NCBI GenBank assembly: GCA_035529735.1
Contig: DATKWE010000114.1
Location: 1 to 64,000, forward strand
DNA length: 64,000 nucleotides
Direction of reading: 5' to 3'
Source: JAAXQD01 sp035529735
GTDB taxonomy: Bacteria; Desulfobacterota; Desulfobacteria; Desulfobacterales; UBA11574
In this document: positions 33,608-41,978 of the stretch, piece after piece
Layout of the letters: each line of letters begins with the position of its first letter
Position numbering within the stretch: position 1 is the stretch's first letter
Program-made: the position numbers and the translations under genes
Notes under the pieces: model-generated
Seen by the model: the letters and a program-made list of their open reading frames with translations, nothing else
What the model was told of the DNA's origin: nothing
The model's database searches: none

Positions 33608-34003
33608 TTATGCTTGATCAGCAGACATTGGGCAGTAGATGACCGGACAGTTTTCCACGCAACTGCCGCACCCGGTACAACGGTCCATATTGATACTGCG
33701 CGCTCGCTTTCTGACTCTCACCGTGAGGTTTCCTTCCTCGCCGGAAATATCTTCCACTTCTGAGAGGGTGATTAATTCGATGTTGATGTGCCGGCCGACC
33801 TCGACCAGTTTGGGCGAGATAATTCACATGGCACAGTCATTGGTTGGGAAGGTCTTGTCAAGCTGCGCCATCATCCCGCCGATAGCCCCGGACTTTTCAA
33901 CGAGGTAGACATAAAAACCGGCATTGGCCAGATCCAGAGCCGACTGCATTCCGGCGATGCCACCGCCAACCACCATTACGGCACCTGTTTTTTTATTCGA
34001 CAT
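33608..34003 (-). CDS. Short HdrA-like selenoprotein (in-frame UGA read as Sec)
   Basis: 131 aa when TGA 33826-33824 is read as selenocysteine. ATG 34003 overlaps the hdrB stop by 11 bases. Residues 1-60 are the HdrA FAD-binding N-terminus (VVGGGIAGMQSALDLANAGF, then GGMMAQLDKTFPTNDCAM). The next codon is TGA exactly where HdrA has the second Cys of NDCAMC, and the frame continues with IISPKLVEVGRHINIELITL and a 4Fe-4S motif CTGCGSCVENCP before TAA 33610-33608. The conserved continuation argues against a nonsense mutation. It covers only the part of HdrA missing from the NuoG fusion downstream. selA is at 39148. A standard gene caller would stop at the TGA. Confidence 0.85.
33798..33820 (-). 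promoter_or_regulatory. Candidate bacterial SECIS hairpin
   Basis: Starting 3 bases after the UGA, the mRNA reads AUCUCG, an 11-base loop region CCCAAACUGGU, then CGAGGU: a 6-bp stem (one G-U) with a possible CC/GG extension and GGU near the apex. The position fits bacterial SECIS elements, which lie directly downstream of the UGA. Folding was done by eye. Confidence 0.45.
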
Positions 34004-34880
34004 TTTCTGCTCCTGTATTAAAAAAAGAAGTGATATTCGTGATATCAAGCTGGTTCATATCGATTCCCAACGTCTTTTCATCGATACCCATACACAGACC
34101 GAGGAGCTGTGGATAAATAATTGAGGCAAGGGCTTCATTGCCAGTTTGGGAGATCATCATTTTCTGCACCGTATCAAATTGCAAATGACACCACGGACAG
34201 GCGGCGCACAGATAATCGGCGCCGGCTTTCTTTCCATTGGCCAGTTTCTTTTCGGTTAAATTCATTGAAAGATCATCGTTCACACCCATTACCGGGGCAC
34301 CGCAACATTCCAGCTTGCTGAGATAGTCCACGCTTTCGGCCCCCGTGACCTCCACGAGCTTGTCAAATATAGACGGGGCAACCGGATCATCAAACTGAGT
34401 AACATCGCTGGGGCGAAGGGCATGACATCCATAGTGGGTGGCAATTTTGAGTCCTTTATAGGCGTTGGAGATATTGCGCTCTAGGGTATCCAGCCCCACA
34501 TCATGATAGAGCACTGAAAGAAAATGCTTCACCTCGGCGTTGCCTTCATACCGCATGCCTTTTTCTGCAAGCAATTTTTTGATCTCTTCCTGAAGATCTC
34601 CGTCTTCCTTCAAGAAGTGTTCCGCTTCCTTCAGGCTGCCAAAGCAACATTTACACAGGGTCATTATATTGAGCCCGAATTTTTCGGCCCACGCCAGATT
34701 TTCCGATGCAGACAGGAGAAATGCCTTTTGGTCAAAATTGCGAACCGGATATCCACAGCATTTAAAATCCCGGATATCGACAAGCTGAATACCCACCTGC
34801 CGCATAACCGCCCGGGCAGCGGTTTCAAACTGAACGACCCTGGCGGGTATATTACATCCCAAAAATAATGCATATTTCAT
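33993..34880 (-). CDS. hdrB: Heterodisulfide reductase subunit B homologue
   Basis: 295 aa with two CCG domains: CCGYPVRNF, then LCKCCFGSL; and GCHALRPSDV, ECCGAPVMGV, CPWCHLQFD. This Cys pattern holds the noncubane 4Fe-4S clusters where disulfide chemistry occurs in HdrB. The partner HdrC is part of the upstream membrane fusion. Substrate unknown; a protein or small-molecule disulfide is possible. Confidence 0.92.
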   Translation of the reverse strand: MKYALFLGCNIPARVVQFETAARAVMRQVGIQLVDIRDFKCCGYPVRNFDQKAFLLSASENLAWAEKFGLNIMTLCKCCFGSLKEAEHFLKEDGDLQEEIKKLLAEKGMRYEGNAEVKHFLSVLYHDVGLDTLERNISNAYKGLKIATHYGCHALRPSDVTQFDDPVAPSIFDKLVEVTGAESVDYLSKLECCGAPVMGVNDDLSMNLTEKKLANGKKAGADYLCAACPWCHLQFDTVQKMMISQTGNEALASIIYPQLLGLCMGIDEKTLGIDMNQLDITNITSFFNTGAENVE

Positions 34881-34916
34881 AATGATATCCTCTTACTTTG
34901 GTCGTATTTCATTCTT

Positions 34917-36698
34917 TCAAACTGCTTCTGAGACAGCCGTGTCGTCTTCTGAAGGTTTGCGCGCATTTTCAACGGCAAGATTTTTTAATTGATATAAAAT
35001 ATCCGTCACCTTCACATTCTGGGGGCAGTGCTCCTGACATTGATAACAGGTCACACAATCCCAAATCATCCGCGGACCGGTTGCCATTTCAGTCAGACCC
35101 AATCCGAGACAGTTCATAATCTGATGCGGCAGAAGGCCCAGAACCTCCTGAGGATTGTCGTAGTTGATCACCACGGGACACACCGTGGTGCAGTTCTGAC
35201 ATCCAAAGCAATAGGAAAATGTAACGGCACCCGGAAGTCGATTCACAAGGTTGCTTTCACGGTCTTTAAGCGAGATGGGTGTGCTCTTGTCCATGACCTT
35301 CTCGAAATTGCCGGCAACAACCCGGCTTGCGTGTTCAACGGGCCTTCGATAATCATCTTCGGCGATATTCTCCCGATTCAGCGCGCGACTGAAGGAAAAC
35401 GGACTCAGCGTCAAGAGTTCCGGGACCCCTTTTTGAACCAAATCCTCCCTCACATTGAACCACAACGCTTTAAGATTGATTCCGGACGGACAGACCACCG
35501 TGCATCGATCACAATTGGTGCACAAATAAACCCCCTCCTGAATGGCGCGTAATTTCTCATGGCTCAGGTCTTTTCCTTTGGCTAGTGTTTTCAGAAACGT
35601 CATCTTCTCTGAAGGGAGTATGTATTCATTGCCCAGGACATCAAAAGCCGTGGAGGCAGAGCATCGCAGGCTGCAGGTGCCGCAATGGGTACAGGCATCC
35701 AATTCCATGGCCTGTCTTGTGGCGATATTTATTGGGTCTGATCGTTCCGTGTCCATGACCGCATTGGCCAGAAGACTTACGGGCGTCGCTATGATATGGA
35801 ACATCTTGGAAAACGGGAGATAGGCCAAACCGATAAAGCATGCCAGGAAATGGATATACCAGAGGATATTCGAGGTCCCCGCACGATCAAGGCCCAGGGC
35901 CACCGGTGTGATGATTTTGGCAAACGTATAGCCTGTAAAAGCCCATTTGGGCGAAGAATGGCATTCTGCACAGTTGGCTTCGTGGCTTTCCATGCCCTGT
36001 TCCAAAATCTCCTCTTCAAAAGGCCCTTCGACATTCGGGGAGACAACGTCAAAATTTTTAACCCAATAGCTTTCAAGGGCCGCTATTTCCTCTGCATCAT
36101 CCTCTTCCGTGAGACCGGCATAATCGGTCACCATATCCTGAAATTCAGTATGAGATGTAATTTTAGCCCCTTCCAGCATGATGCCGGAAAACATAATGAC
36201 CACCAGAATAAGGATTGCATAGTGATCCATGGCGTTGGTTTTAAGGCGGGGGACTTTAAAAATGAACCGGCGGAGTACAGCTATAGCGATACCTATAATC
36301 ACCATCAAGCCGAAAAAATCCCTCAAAAACATAAATGGATTGACGGTTGAATAGTAATCGGAAAACAGTTTTGCAGTGATAAAGTTTTCCAGGGCATGCA
36401 TCAGGAGCAGGAGCATAAATCCGGCGTATATGAGCATGTGCATCAGCCAGCGTGTAAAATCTTCTTTCAAAATCCTTCGTTGCAAAACAACATCGAGGAT
36501 AAATACTTTCACCAAGATCAAGATTTTTGAGCTGAAAACAACACGGGCGATTCCTTTGACGGATGCGGACAAACGCTGGGAGGGTGTATAATCCCGGGCT
36601 GAAATACCGATTTTCATCGAACACCACGTATAAAACTTGTAAATCAGACCCAGGGCGAAAATAATAAGTGAAATATAAAGAAGCGTATTAAAAACCAT
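34917..36698 (-). CDS. Membrane NarI/HdrE-like anchor fused to ferredoxin and HdrC domains
   Basis: 593 aa from ATG 36698, with GGAGG 9 bases upstream; TTG 36713 overlaps that SD. Five hydrophobic segments (about residues 3-25, 75-100, 115-140, 155-175, 265-295) with His residues suit a b-type cytochrome. A single CxxCH heme motif (NCAECH near 243) sits in a periplasm-sized loop. Then come CTHCGTCSLRC and CTNCDRCTVVCPSG, and a C-terminal HdrC-like module (CFGCQNCTTVCPV near 498, CVTCYQCQEHCPQNVKVTDILYQLKN). It would link the soluble HdrB/HdrA/Nuo proteins to the quinone pool. First gene of the cluster. Confidence 0.85.
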   Translation of the reverse strand: MVFNTLLYISLIIFALGLIYKFYTWCSMKIGISARDYTPSQRLSASVKGIARVVFSSKILILVKVFILDVVLQRRILKEDFTRWLMHMLIYAGFMLLLLMHALENFITAKLFSDYYSTVNPFMFLRDFFGLMVIIGIAIAVLRRFIFKVPRLKTNAMDHYAILILVVIMFSGIMLEGAKITSHTEFQDMVTDYAGLTEEDDAEEIAALESYWVKNFDVVSPNVEGPFEEEILEQGMESHEANCAECHSSPKWAFTGYTFAKIITPVALGLDRAGTSNILWYIHFLACFIGLAYLPFSKMFHIIATPVSLLANAVMDTERSDPINIATRQAMELDACTHCGTCSLRCSASTAFDVLGNEYILPSEKMTFLKTLAKGKDLSHEKLRAIQEGVYLCTNCDRCTVVCPSGINLKALWFNVREDLVQKGVPELLTLSPFSFSRALNRENIAEDDYRRPVEHASRVVAGNFEKVMDKSTPISLKDRESNLVNRLPGAVTFSYCFGCQNCTTVCPVVINYDNPQEVLGLLPHQIMNCLGLGLTEMATGPRMIWDCVTCYQCQEHCPQNVKVTDILYQLKNLAVENARKPSEDDTAVSEAV

Positions 36699-36990
36699 AT
36701 GGAAGACCTCCAAAATTTAGCTAAAAGAATCGATTGCTCTAACTCTGATTTTTCATGGAGTTGAATTTGCTTCTGTAACGACCGATTAAATTAAAATCGA
36801 CTTCCAAAGCAATTTTTAATATAAGGCACTCAAAGCTTTGTCAAATAATAATTGATGAATTTGTTACAGATATTGTCGCGCCGTTAAATGGTTGAGCTGT
36901 TAAGCCATTGATATCATGTTAATATATTGATTTTTAATGGAATTTTGACATTCATCGTCTTGAAGAATATCCCACAATGAATTATCGACA
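36699..36990. other. Upstream region of the Hdr/Nuo cluster
   Basis: AT-rich, no gene. It should contain the minus-strand promoter of the Hdr/Nuo cluster; no convincing -35/-10 pair was picked by eye. The GGAGG of the first gene is at 36707-36711. Confidence 0.4.
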
Positions 36991-37190
36991 AATATTCCCC
37001 GAATCAATTGTTTGACCATTCAACTGTTTGACGATGGCGGCAATGAACGACCCCGAAGCAGGCTGAAAGGGGGTCCCAAATCGGTCAATAAATATTCCCC
37101 GAATCAACTGTTTCCCGTTCAACTGTTTGACCATGGCGGTAATGAACGACCCCGAAGCAGGCTGAAAGGGGGTCCCAAATCGGTCAATTT
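36991..37190. repeat. Tandem duplication, 100-bp unit
   Basis: Copies at 36991-37090 and 37091-37190 share AATATTCCCCGAATCAA at the start, a central AATGAACGACCCCGAAGCAG and CAAATCGGTCAAT at the end, with about seven scattered differences. Each unit can fold through GACCCC/GGGGTC. Two 74-82 codon frames crossing it are chance. A solo fragment of the same family lies at 38917-38936. Confidence 0.85.
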
Positions 37191-37232
37191 GTATTCCATC
37201 GACGCAAGATCCGGGCGAAAAACCCATCCAAA

Positions 37233-37952
37233 TTAAATCACGGTTTTAATCTCTTGGGCAATTCGAACCGCCGCCGCCTTTGGATCCTTTGCATCTCTGA
37301 TGGGACGGCCGATCACAAGATAATCGGATCCATCTGAAACCGCCCGGGCCGGTGTTGTTATTCGCCGCTGGTCATGTTTCCCCGTCACATCCCATTCGGG
37401 TCGTATCCCCGGGGTCACCGCAATAAAGTCGCGCCCGAAGTGTTCTTTAATAATTTTAACTTCGAGCCCCGAGCAGACGATGCCGTTGCAGCCGGCCGCT
37501 TTGGCCATGGCCGCCCGTTTCACCACCAGCCGACCCATGTCGTCATAAAACATTTCCCTGAACCCGGAGGCTTTAATGTCTTCACTGGTGACACTGGTTA
37601 AAACCGTAACCCCAAGGATGCCGACCCGCCCTTTGGCCCCTTCAACCGCAGCTTCGAGCATCCGGGGAGTCTCGCCGCAATGAACCGTTGTAAACGCAAT
37701 ACCTAAATCTGCGATTCTCTCCATAGCGCGAAAAACCGTTGCCGGAATATCATGAAGTTTCAGATCCAAAAACACTTCGGCGGTCCCGGAAGCTTTTATA
37801 AAATCGATTATTTCAAGACCGGATCGGATGAAAAGCTCCAGACCGACTTTGAACATTCCCACCGATTCCGAAAGCAGTTCCACATAGTGTTGGGCGGTCT
37901 TCACCGACGGAACGTCCAGGGGAAAAACGATGTAATCTTTGGCATGTTTCAT
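37233..37952 (-). CDS. pyrF: Orotidine 5'-phosphate decarboxylase
   Basis: Last step of de novo UMP synthesis. 239 aa, type I OMP decarboxylase. Signature FLDLKLHDIPATVF with the Asp-Lys-x-x-Asp catalytic array, FTTVHCGE, GITV-like ILGVTVLTS, and the C-terminal VTPGIRPEWD and YLVIGRPI phosphate-binding motifs. It is followed 10 bases upstream by a lipid kinase gene on the same strand. Confidence 0.97.
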   Translation of the reverse strand: MKHAKDYIVFPLDVPSVKTAQHYVELLSESVGMFKVGLELFIRSGLEIIDFIKASGTAEVFLDLKLHDIPATVFRAMERIADLGIAFTTVHCGETPRMLEAAVEGAKGRVGILGVTVLTSVTSEDIKASGFREMFYDDMGRLVVKRAAMAKAAGCNGIVCSGLEVKIIKEHFGRDFIAVTPGIRPEWDVTGKHDQRRITTPARAVSDGSDYLVIGRPIRDAKDPKAAAVRIAQEIKTVI

Positions 37953-37962
37953 CTTTGAAATA

Positions 37963-38886
37963 TCAACCTGTTATGATTTTCAAAACATCGGGGATGATGC
38001 CAATGACAATCGGCAGCATGCCGGGCTGCTCCCCGTCAACATCGAGAAGTACCTGCTGGTTTGATAATGCTTCTACTTTTTCACCGGCCAGAGTAATGAC
38101 TTTGTCAATATCATTTATTTTGCCGTTATACAGTTTCGGAAGATTTAAAAAAATTTCAGGAATTGTCAGATCCCCGATGACCGTAACATTCAAGAGCCCG
38201 TCACAGACCGATGCACCCGGGGCGACCCACATTCCACCACCATGATACTGTCCGTTTGCAACCGCTACGTTCCAGACCCGCAATTCCTGTTCAAAACCTT
38301 CATCGACACGGATCCGTACCTTTTTCTTTCCATATAAAAAAATAGAAATGAGCGTTGCCCACATAAATGAAATAAACGGGCCCAACGCTTTGGTCGTCCG
38401 GTTGACCCGCCGGGCAACTTCACCGCCCAGACCGAAACTCGTAATATTATGGAAATATCGACGACGTTCATGACCCTCGTCATCTCGAAAAAACAGTACG
38501 CCCAAATCGATGGTTCGGACGGTGCCGGCAGCAATCAGATCGACGGCCTGTTCGAGGTCTTTGGGTATTGAAACGGTTCTGACGAAATCGCAGCCGGTCC
38601 CGTTGGGGATAAAACCCAGTGCCAAATCCGACCTCACGGATGCTTCATGCATCATAATACCGTTAACAACCTCGTTCAGCGTACCGTCTCCTCCCACGCA
38701 GACGAGAAGCCTGACCTTTTGAGCAAGGGCATTTTTTACAAGCATTACCGCATCTCCAGGCCCTCGAGTCATATACGCCTCAAAAGGGCCCAGGCGATCT
38801 CTGGCAAGCCCTTCGATCATCGGCCAGTCCGATCCCGTTGAACCGTTTCCGGCATGGGGGTTGACGATAAAAGCGATCCTTGACAA
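37963..38886 (-). CDS. Diacylglycerol kinase-family lipid kinase (YegS/DgkB-like)
   Basis: 307 aa. Start FIVNPHAGNGSTG, ATP-binding VCVGGDGTLNEVVNGIM near residue 80, GFIPNGTGCDFVRTVSIP, and the C-terminal beta-sandwich with DGLLNVTVIGDL. It phosphorylates diacylglycerol or another lipid such as a sphingoid or undecaprenol. No membrane segments. Ten bases before pyrF, so likely co-transcribed. Confidence 0.92.
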   Translation of the reverse strand: MSRIAFIVNPHAGNGSTGSDWPMIEGLARDRLGPFEAYMTRGPGDAVMLVKNALAQKVRLLVCVGGDGTLNEVVNGIMMHEASVRSDLALGFIPNGTGCDFVRTVSIPKDLEQAVDLIAAGTVRTIDLGVLFFRDDEGHERRRYFHNITSFGLGGEVARRVNRTTKALGPFISFMWATLISIFLYGKKKVRIRVDEGFEQELRVWNVAVANGQYHGGGMWVAPGASVCDGLLNVTVIGDLTIPEIFLNLPKLYNGKINDIDKVITLAGEKVEALSNQQVLLDVDGEQPGMLPIVIGIIPDVLKIITG

Positions 38887-38916
38887 ATTAACTCCTGATC
38901 TCCGTTAACAACATAA

Positions 38917-38936
38917 AATATTCCCCGAATCGGTCA
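38917..38936. repeat. Solo fragment of the 100-bp repeat
   Basis: AATATTCCCCGAATCGGTCA joins the first 15 bases of the tandem unit (36991) directly to its last bases (ATCGGTCA), as if the interior had been deleted between ATC repeats. Confidence 0.6.
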
Positions 38937-39147
38937 GGACAGGCAAACACGGATAAAAAATACACGGAATTTGCTGCTAAAAAACGACATATCGTATAAT
39001 TATCCATCCATAAAGCAATTTTTACAACAAGCATTCACATTTTTAATAAATCTATTGAAATTACTGACTTTAAAATGTTATGAAATTTATTCTTAAAACT
39101 AAGGATAAATCCTTCATGAAAAATTCGAGACCGCCTTTGGGGAAAAA

Positions 39148-40569
39148 ATGAACCTAACAGAAAAACAGCAGACCCTTTTGCGAATGCTTCCCGCAGTGGA
39201 TTACATCCTTGAGCTGGCAAAGGCAGATTCTTTGTTCGACAATGTCCCAAAATCTGTTCTGGTTCGCTCCATCCGCTCTGTTGTTGAAAATCTTCGGATG
39301 ATTATCCTAGAGGCCCCACAGGATCTCACACAGACAGACCTGTCCGACGCCAACATCCTTAAAAAGATCAAAAACAGTGTCAAAAGAGCCATGACGCCGA
39401 TGCTTACCCGGGTCATCAACGCCACGGGCGTTGTGGTACATACCAACCTCGGCCGATCGTTACTTTCGGACGATGCGGTGCAGAACCTTCTGTCCATTGC
39501 ATCCGGGTATTCCAATTTGGAATTCGATCTATCAAAAGGGATGCGAGGTTCCAGATACAGCATTGTTGAAGATATTCTGTGTGAAATAAGCGGCGCTGAA
39601 GCGGCCATGGTGGTCAACAACAATGCCGGAGCCGTCTTTCTATCTTTAGAAACCCTCGCCAAAGATAAAAAAGTGATTGTTTCCAGGGGAGAACTGGTGG
39701 AAATCGGGGGGTCATTCAGGATCCCCGATGTCATGGCCAAAAGCGGCGGGATATTGAGGGAGGTAGGGACCACAAACCGTACGCACCTTAAAGACTATGA
39801 AAATGCCATCGAGCACGATACCGCCCTTCTCTTAAAAGTCCACAAAAGCAATTACAGTGTCGTCGGCTTTACCGCCGAAGTCTCTCTTGAAGCGCTGGTT
39901 GCTCTGGGCGCAAAATATAAGATCCCGGTTATGGAAGATCTCGGCAGCGGAACCTTTGTAGATTTTTCAAAGTACGGTCTGTTAAAGGAGCCCACGGTTC
40001 AGGAATCTGTTAAAGCAGGCGCAGACATTATCACGTTCAGTGGAGACAAGCTCCTTGGCGGACCCCAGGCAGGCATCATTTTAGGCAAAAATGACCTCCT
40101 TATGAAAATCAAAGAAAATCCCATTAACCGGGCGCTTCGTATCGACAAACTGACCCTTGCAGCACTCGAAAGCACCTTGCGGCATTACAGAAACATAGAC
40201 AGGGAAATGGATTCCATTCCAACACTGCGCATGTTGACCCTTTCTTTGGCGCATATTGAATCAAAAGCAAAAACACTTGCCAAGATGCTCGAAAATATCA
40301 GCGATACCCGATTGTCTGTAGATCTCATCGACACATCCTCGAGACCCGGCGGCGGTTCTCTCCCGCTTTTAACACTCCCCAGCAAAGGTGTGGGCGTCAA
40401 GGTCCGGGGAATCTCTGCCAATGCGGTGGAAGAACAGATGCGGAACCATGAACTCCCCATCATTGGAAGGATCGAAGAAGATCTCTTTATCATGGATCTT
40501 AGAACCATACTTGATGACGAACTGCCGATCATCCAACATGCTGTTGAACACATGCTGAAAAAGGCCTGA
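39148..40569 (+). CDS. selA: L-seryl-tRNA(Sec) selenium transferase
   Basis: PLP enzyme that converts Ser-tRNA(Sec) to Sec-tRNA(Sec) with selenophosphate. 473 aa, full length. The N-terminal domain (RMLPAVDYIL), INATGVVVHTNLGRSLLS, NNNAGAVFLSLETLAK, RGELVEIGGSFRIPDVM, and the PLP Lys in TFSGDKLLGGPQAGIILG near residue 298 are all present. selB, selD and selC are not in the window. It supports reading the UGA in the short HdrA as selenocysteine. Confidence 0.97.
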   Translation: MNLTEKQQTLLRMLPAVDYILELAKADSLFDNVPKSVLVRSIRSVVENLRMIILEAPQDLTQTDLSDANILKKIKNSVKRAMTPMLTRVINATGVVVHTNLGRSLLSDDAVQNLLSIASGYSNLEFDLSKGMRGSRYSIVEDILCEISGAEAAMVVNNNAGAVFLSLETLAKDKKVIVSRGELVEIGGSFRIPDVMAKSGGILREVGTTNRTHLKDYENAIEHDTALLLKVHKSNYSVVGFTAEVSLEALVALGAKYKIPVMEDLGSGTFVDFSKYGLLKEPTVQESVKAGADIITFSGDKLLGGPQAGIILGKNDLLMKIKENPINRALRIDKLTLAALESTLRHYRNIDREMDSIPTLRMLTLSLAHIESKAKTLAKMLENISDTRLSVDLIDTSSRPGGGSLPLLTLPSKGVGVKVRGISANAVEEQMRNHELPIIGRIEEDLFIMDLRTILDDELPIIQHAVEHMLKKA

Positions 40570-40571
40570 TC

Positions 40572-41909
40572 ATGACACACAAAAAAACAGAATTGTTTCA
40601 CAACCGATCTTCCAGCAAGGAGTTTCTTTTTTACAAAACCGATACCAAACCGAAAAAAGATACGGCTGAAGCCCTATCTTCGGCGGCGGCGGACCGAATT
40701 TTAAATGCCTTCCCGGACATTCTTGCACAAAAGAACTTTATGGATTACGCCATGGCGCAGCTCGAATCTTCGACACAATTCGAAGCCATGGTCATCAAGA
40801 TCGACACCCTCAAGCACAACGCCGAAACAGCCGGTAACTACGGGATCGATCTATGGATCGATGTGGCCCATGTCATCGATGCAATATGCCGGCGTGAAAA
40901 TGGAATTTGGGGACGGCTCGACCCGGGACGTTTCGGATGTTTCTTTTCTGAAAAAAATGAGACGCCCCCCGTGGAACTTGCAAAAAAAATAAACGACGGC
41001 CTGGCAGAAATTAGAAATGAGACGGTCTCCATCGGCATTGCCTCATACCCCACCCTTAGTTTTGAAAAAGATCAAATCCTCGATCACGCCGGCAAAGCGC
41101 TCGATCACGCCGCCTTTTTCGGGCCCGGCAGTACCGTGTCATTTGATGCAGTGAGCTTAAATATCAGCGGAGACACCCGCTATCAGAATGGAGACATAGA
41201 CGGGGCCATCGAAGAGTTCAAGACAGCGCTTCTGCTCGATCCGTCGGATGTCAACCTCCATAACAGTCTGGGTGTATGTTACGGTATTTTGAGCGATCAT
41301 GATAATGCACTCAAAGAATTTCAAGAAGCCGTCCGGCTCGACCCGAACCAAGTCATGGCCCTATACAACTCGGGGCTGATCAACATGTTGACCGAGGATA
41401 CCGAAAAGGCACTCCAATACTTTCTCGAAGCCGGCGAAAAAGAAGACGATATCTTTGAAATTACGTTTCAAACCGGAAACGTTTATCTGAAAATGGGAAC
41501 ACCGGAAAAAGCGAAAAAATTCCTTGAAAAAGCTGTAACACTCAATTCGGAGTCAAGCCCGGCTTTTCGTTGCCTGGGTGAGTGTTACAGCGCCATGAAT
41601 ATGAATGGCGATGCCATTTCCGCATATAAAAAAGCCCTCCGGCTAAACCCCAACGACGCCGAATCACTGTCAACACTCGGCTACCTGTTTGATCTTTTGG
41701 GTGAAAATCCTGAGATTACAACTAGTTTATGTCAGCAGAGTATTGACATTGCACCTGGAAACGGTCTGTTCAGGCACAGATTTGGCAACCTATATCTCAA
41801 AAGGAATCAACTTGAAGACGCACTGAAACAGTTCCAAAAAGCCCATGATCTGGGCCACGACTCCGGAGACATGATCGAAAAGATTAAACGATTGATGCTG
41901 GACAATTGA
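40572..41909 (+). CDS. TPR protein with degenerate GGDEF-like N-domain
   Basis: 445 aa, starting 2 bases after selA. Residues about 45-190 resemble a diguanylate cyclase fold: FEAMVIKIDTL, then WGRLDPGRFGCFF where GGDEF is expected, and TVSIGIASYPT near the end. The catalytic GG(D/E)EF is replaced by Leu-Asp-Pro-Gly-Arg-Phe, so no cyclase activity is likely. Residues about 195-440 are six to seven TPR units (GDIDGAIEEFKTALLLDPSD, HDNALKEFQEAVRLDPNQV, GDAISAYKKALRLNPND). No signal peptide. Probably a protein-binding scaffold; the link to selenium is only positional. Confidence 0.8.
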   Translation: MTHKKTELFHNRSSSKEFLFYKTDTKPKKDTAEALSSAAADRILNAFPDILAQKNFMDYAMAQLESSTQFEAMVIKIDTLKHNAETAGNYGIDLWIDVAHVIDAICRRENGIWGRLDPGRFGCFFSEKNETPPVELAKKINDGLAEIRNETVSIGIASYPTLSFEKDQILDHAGKALDHAAFFGPGSTVSFDAVSLNISGDTRYQNGDIDGAIEEFKTALLLDPSDVNLHNSLGVCYGILSDHDNALKEFQEAVRLDPNQVMALYNSGLINMLTEDTEKALQYFLEAGEKEDDIFEITFQTGNVYLKMGTPEKAKKFLEKAVTLNSESSPAFRCLGECYSAMNMNGDAISAYKKALRLNPNDAESLSTLGYLFDLLGENPEITTSLCQQSIDIAPGNGLFRHRFGNLYLKRNQLEDALKQFQKAHDLGHDSGDMIEKIKRLMLDN

Positions 41910-41978
41910 TCCCGGGGGCAGGGGTTGCATATCATCCACCATGTATTATGATTTTCAAAAGACGGGGTCGGTTAAACC

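Noticed and set aside
33824..33826. TGA as a nonsense mutation making the short HdrA a pseudogene
   Set aside because: Reading continues in the same frame with HdrA-specific sequence and a 4Fe-4S motif, the position is the known Sec/Cys site, and selA is nearby. The split form fits the fusion partner.
36991..37190. CRISPR array
   Set aside because: The units are 100 bp, directly adjacent and have no spacers; no cas gene is present. It is a simple tandem duplication.
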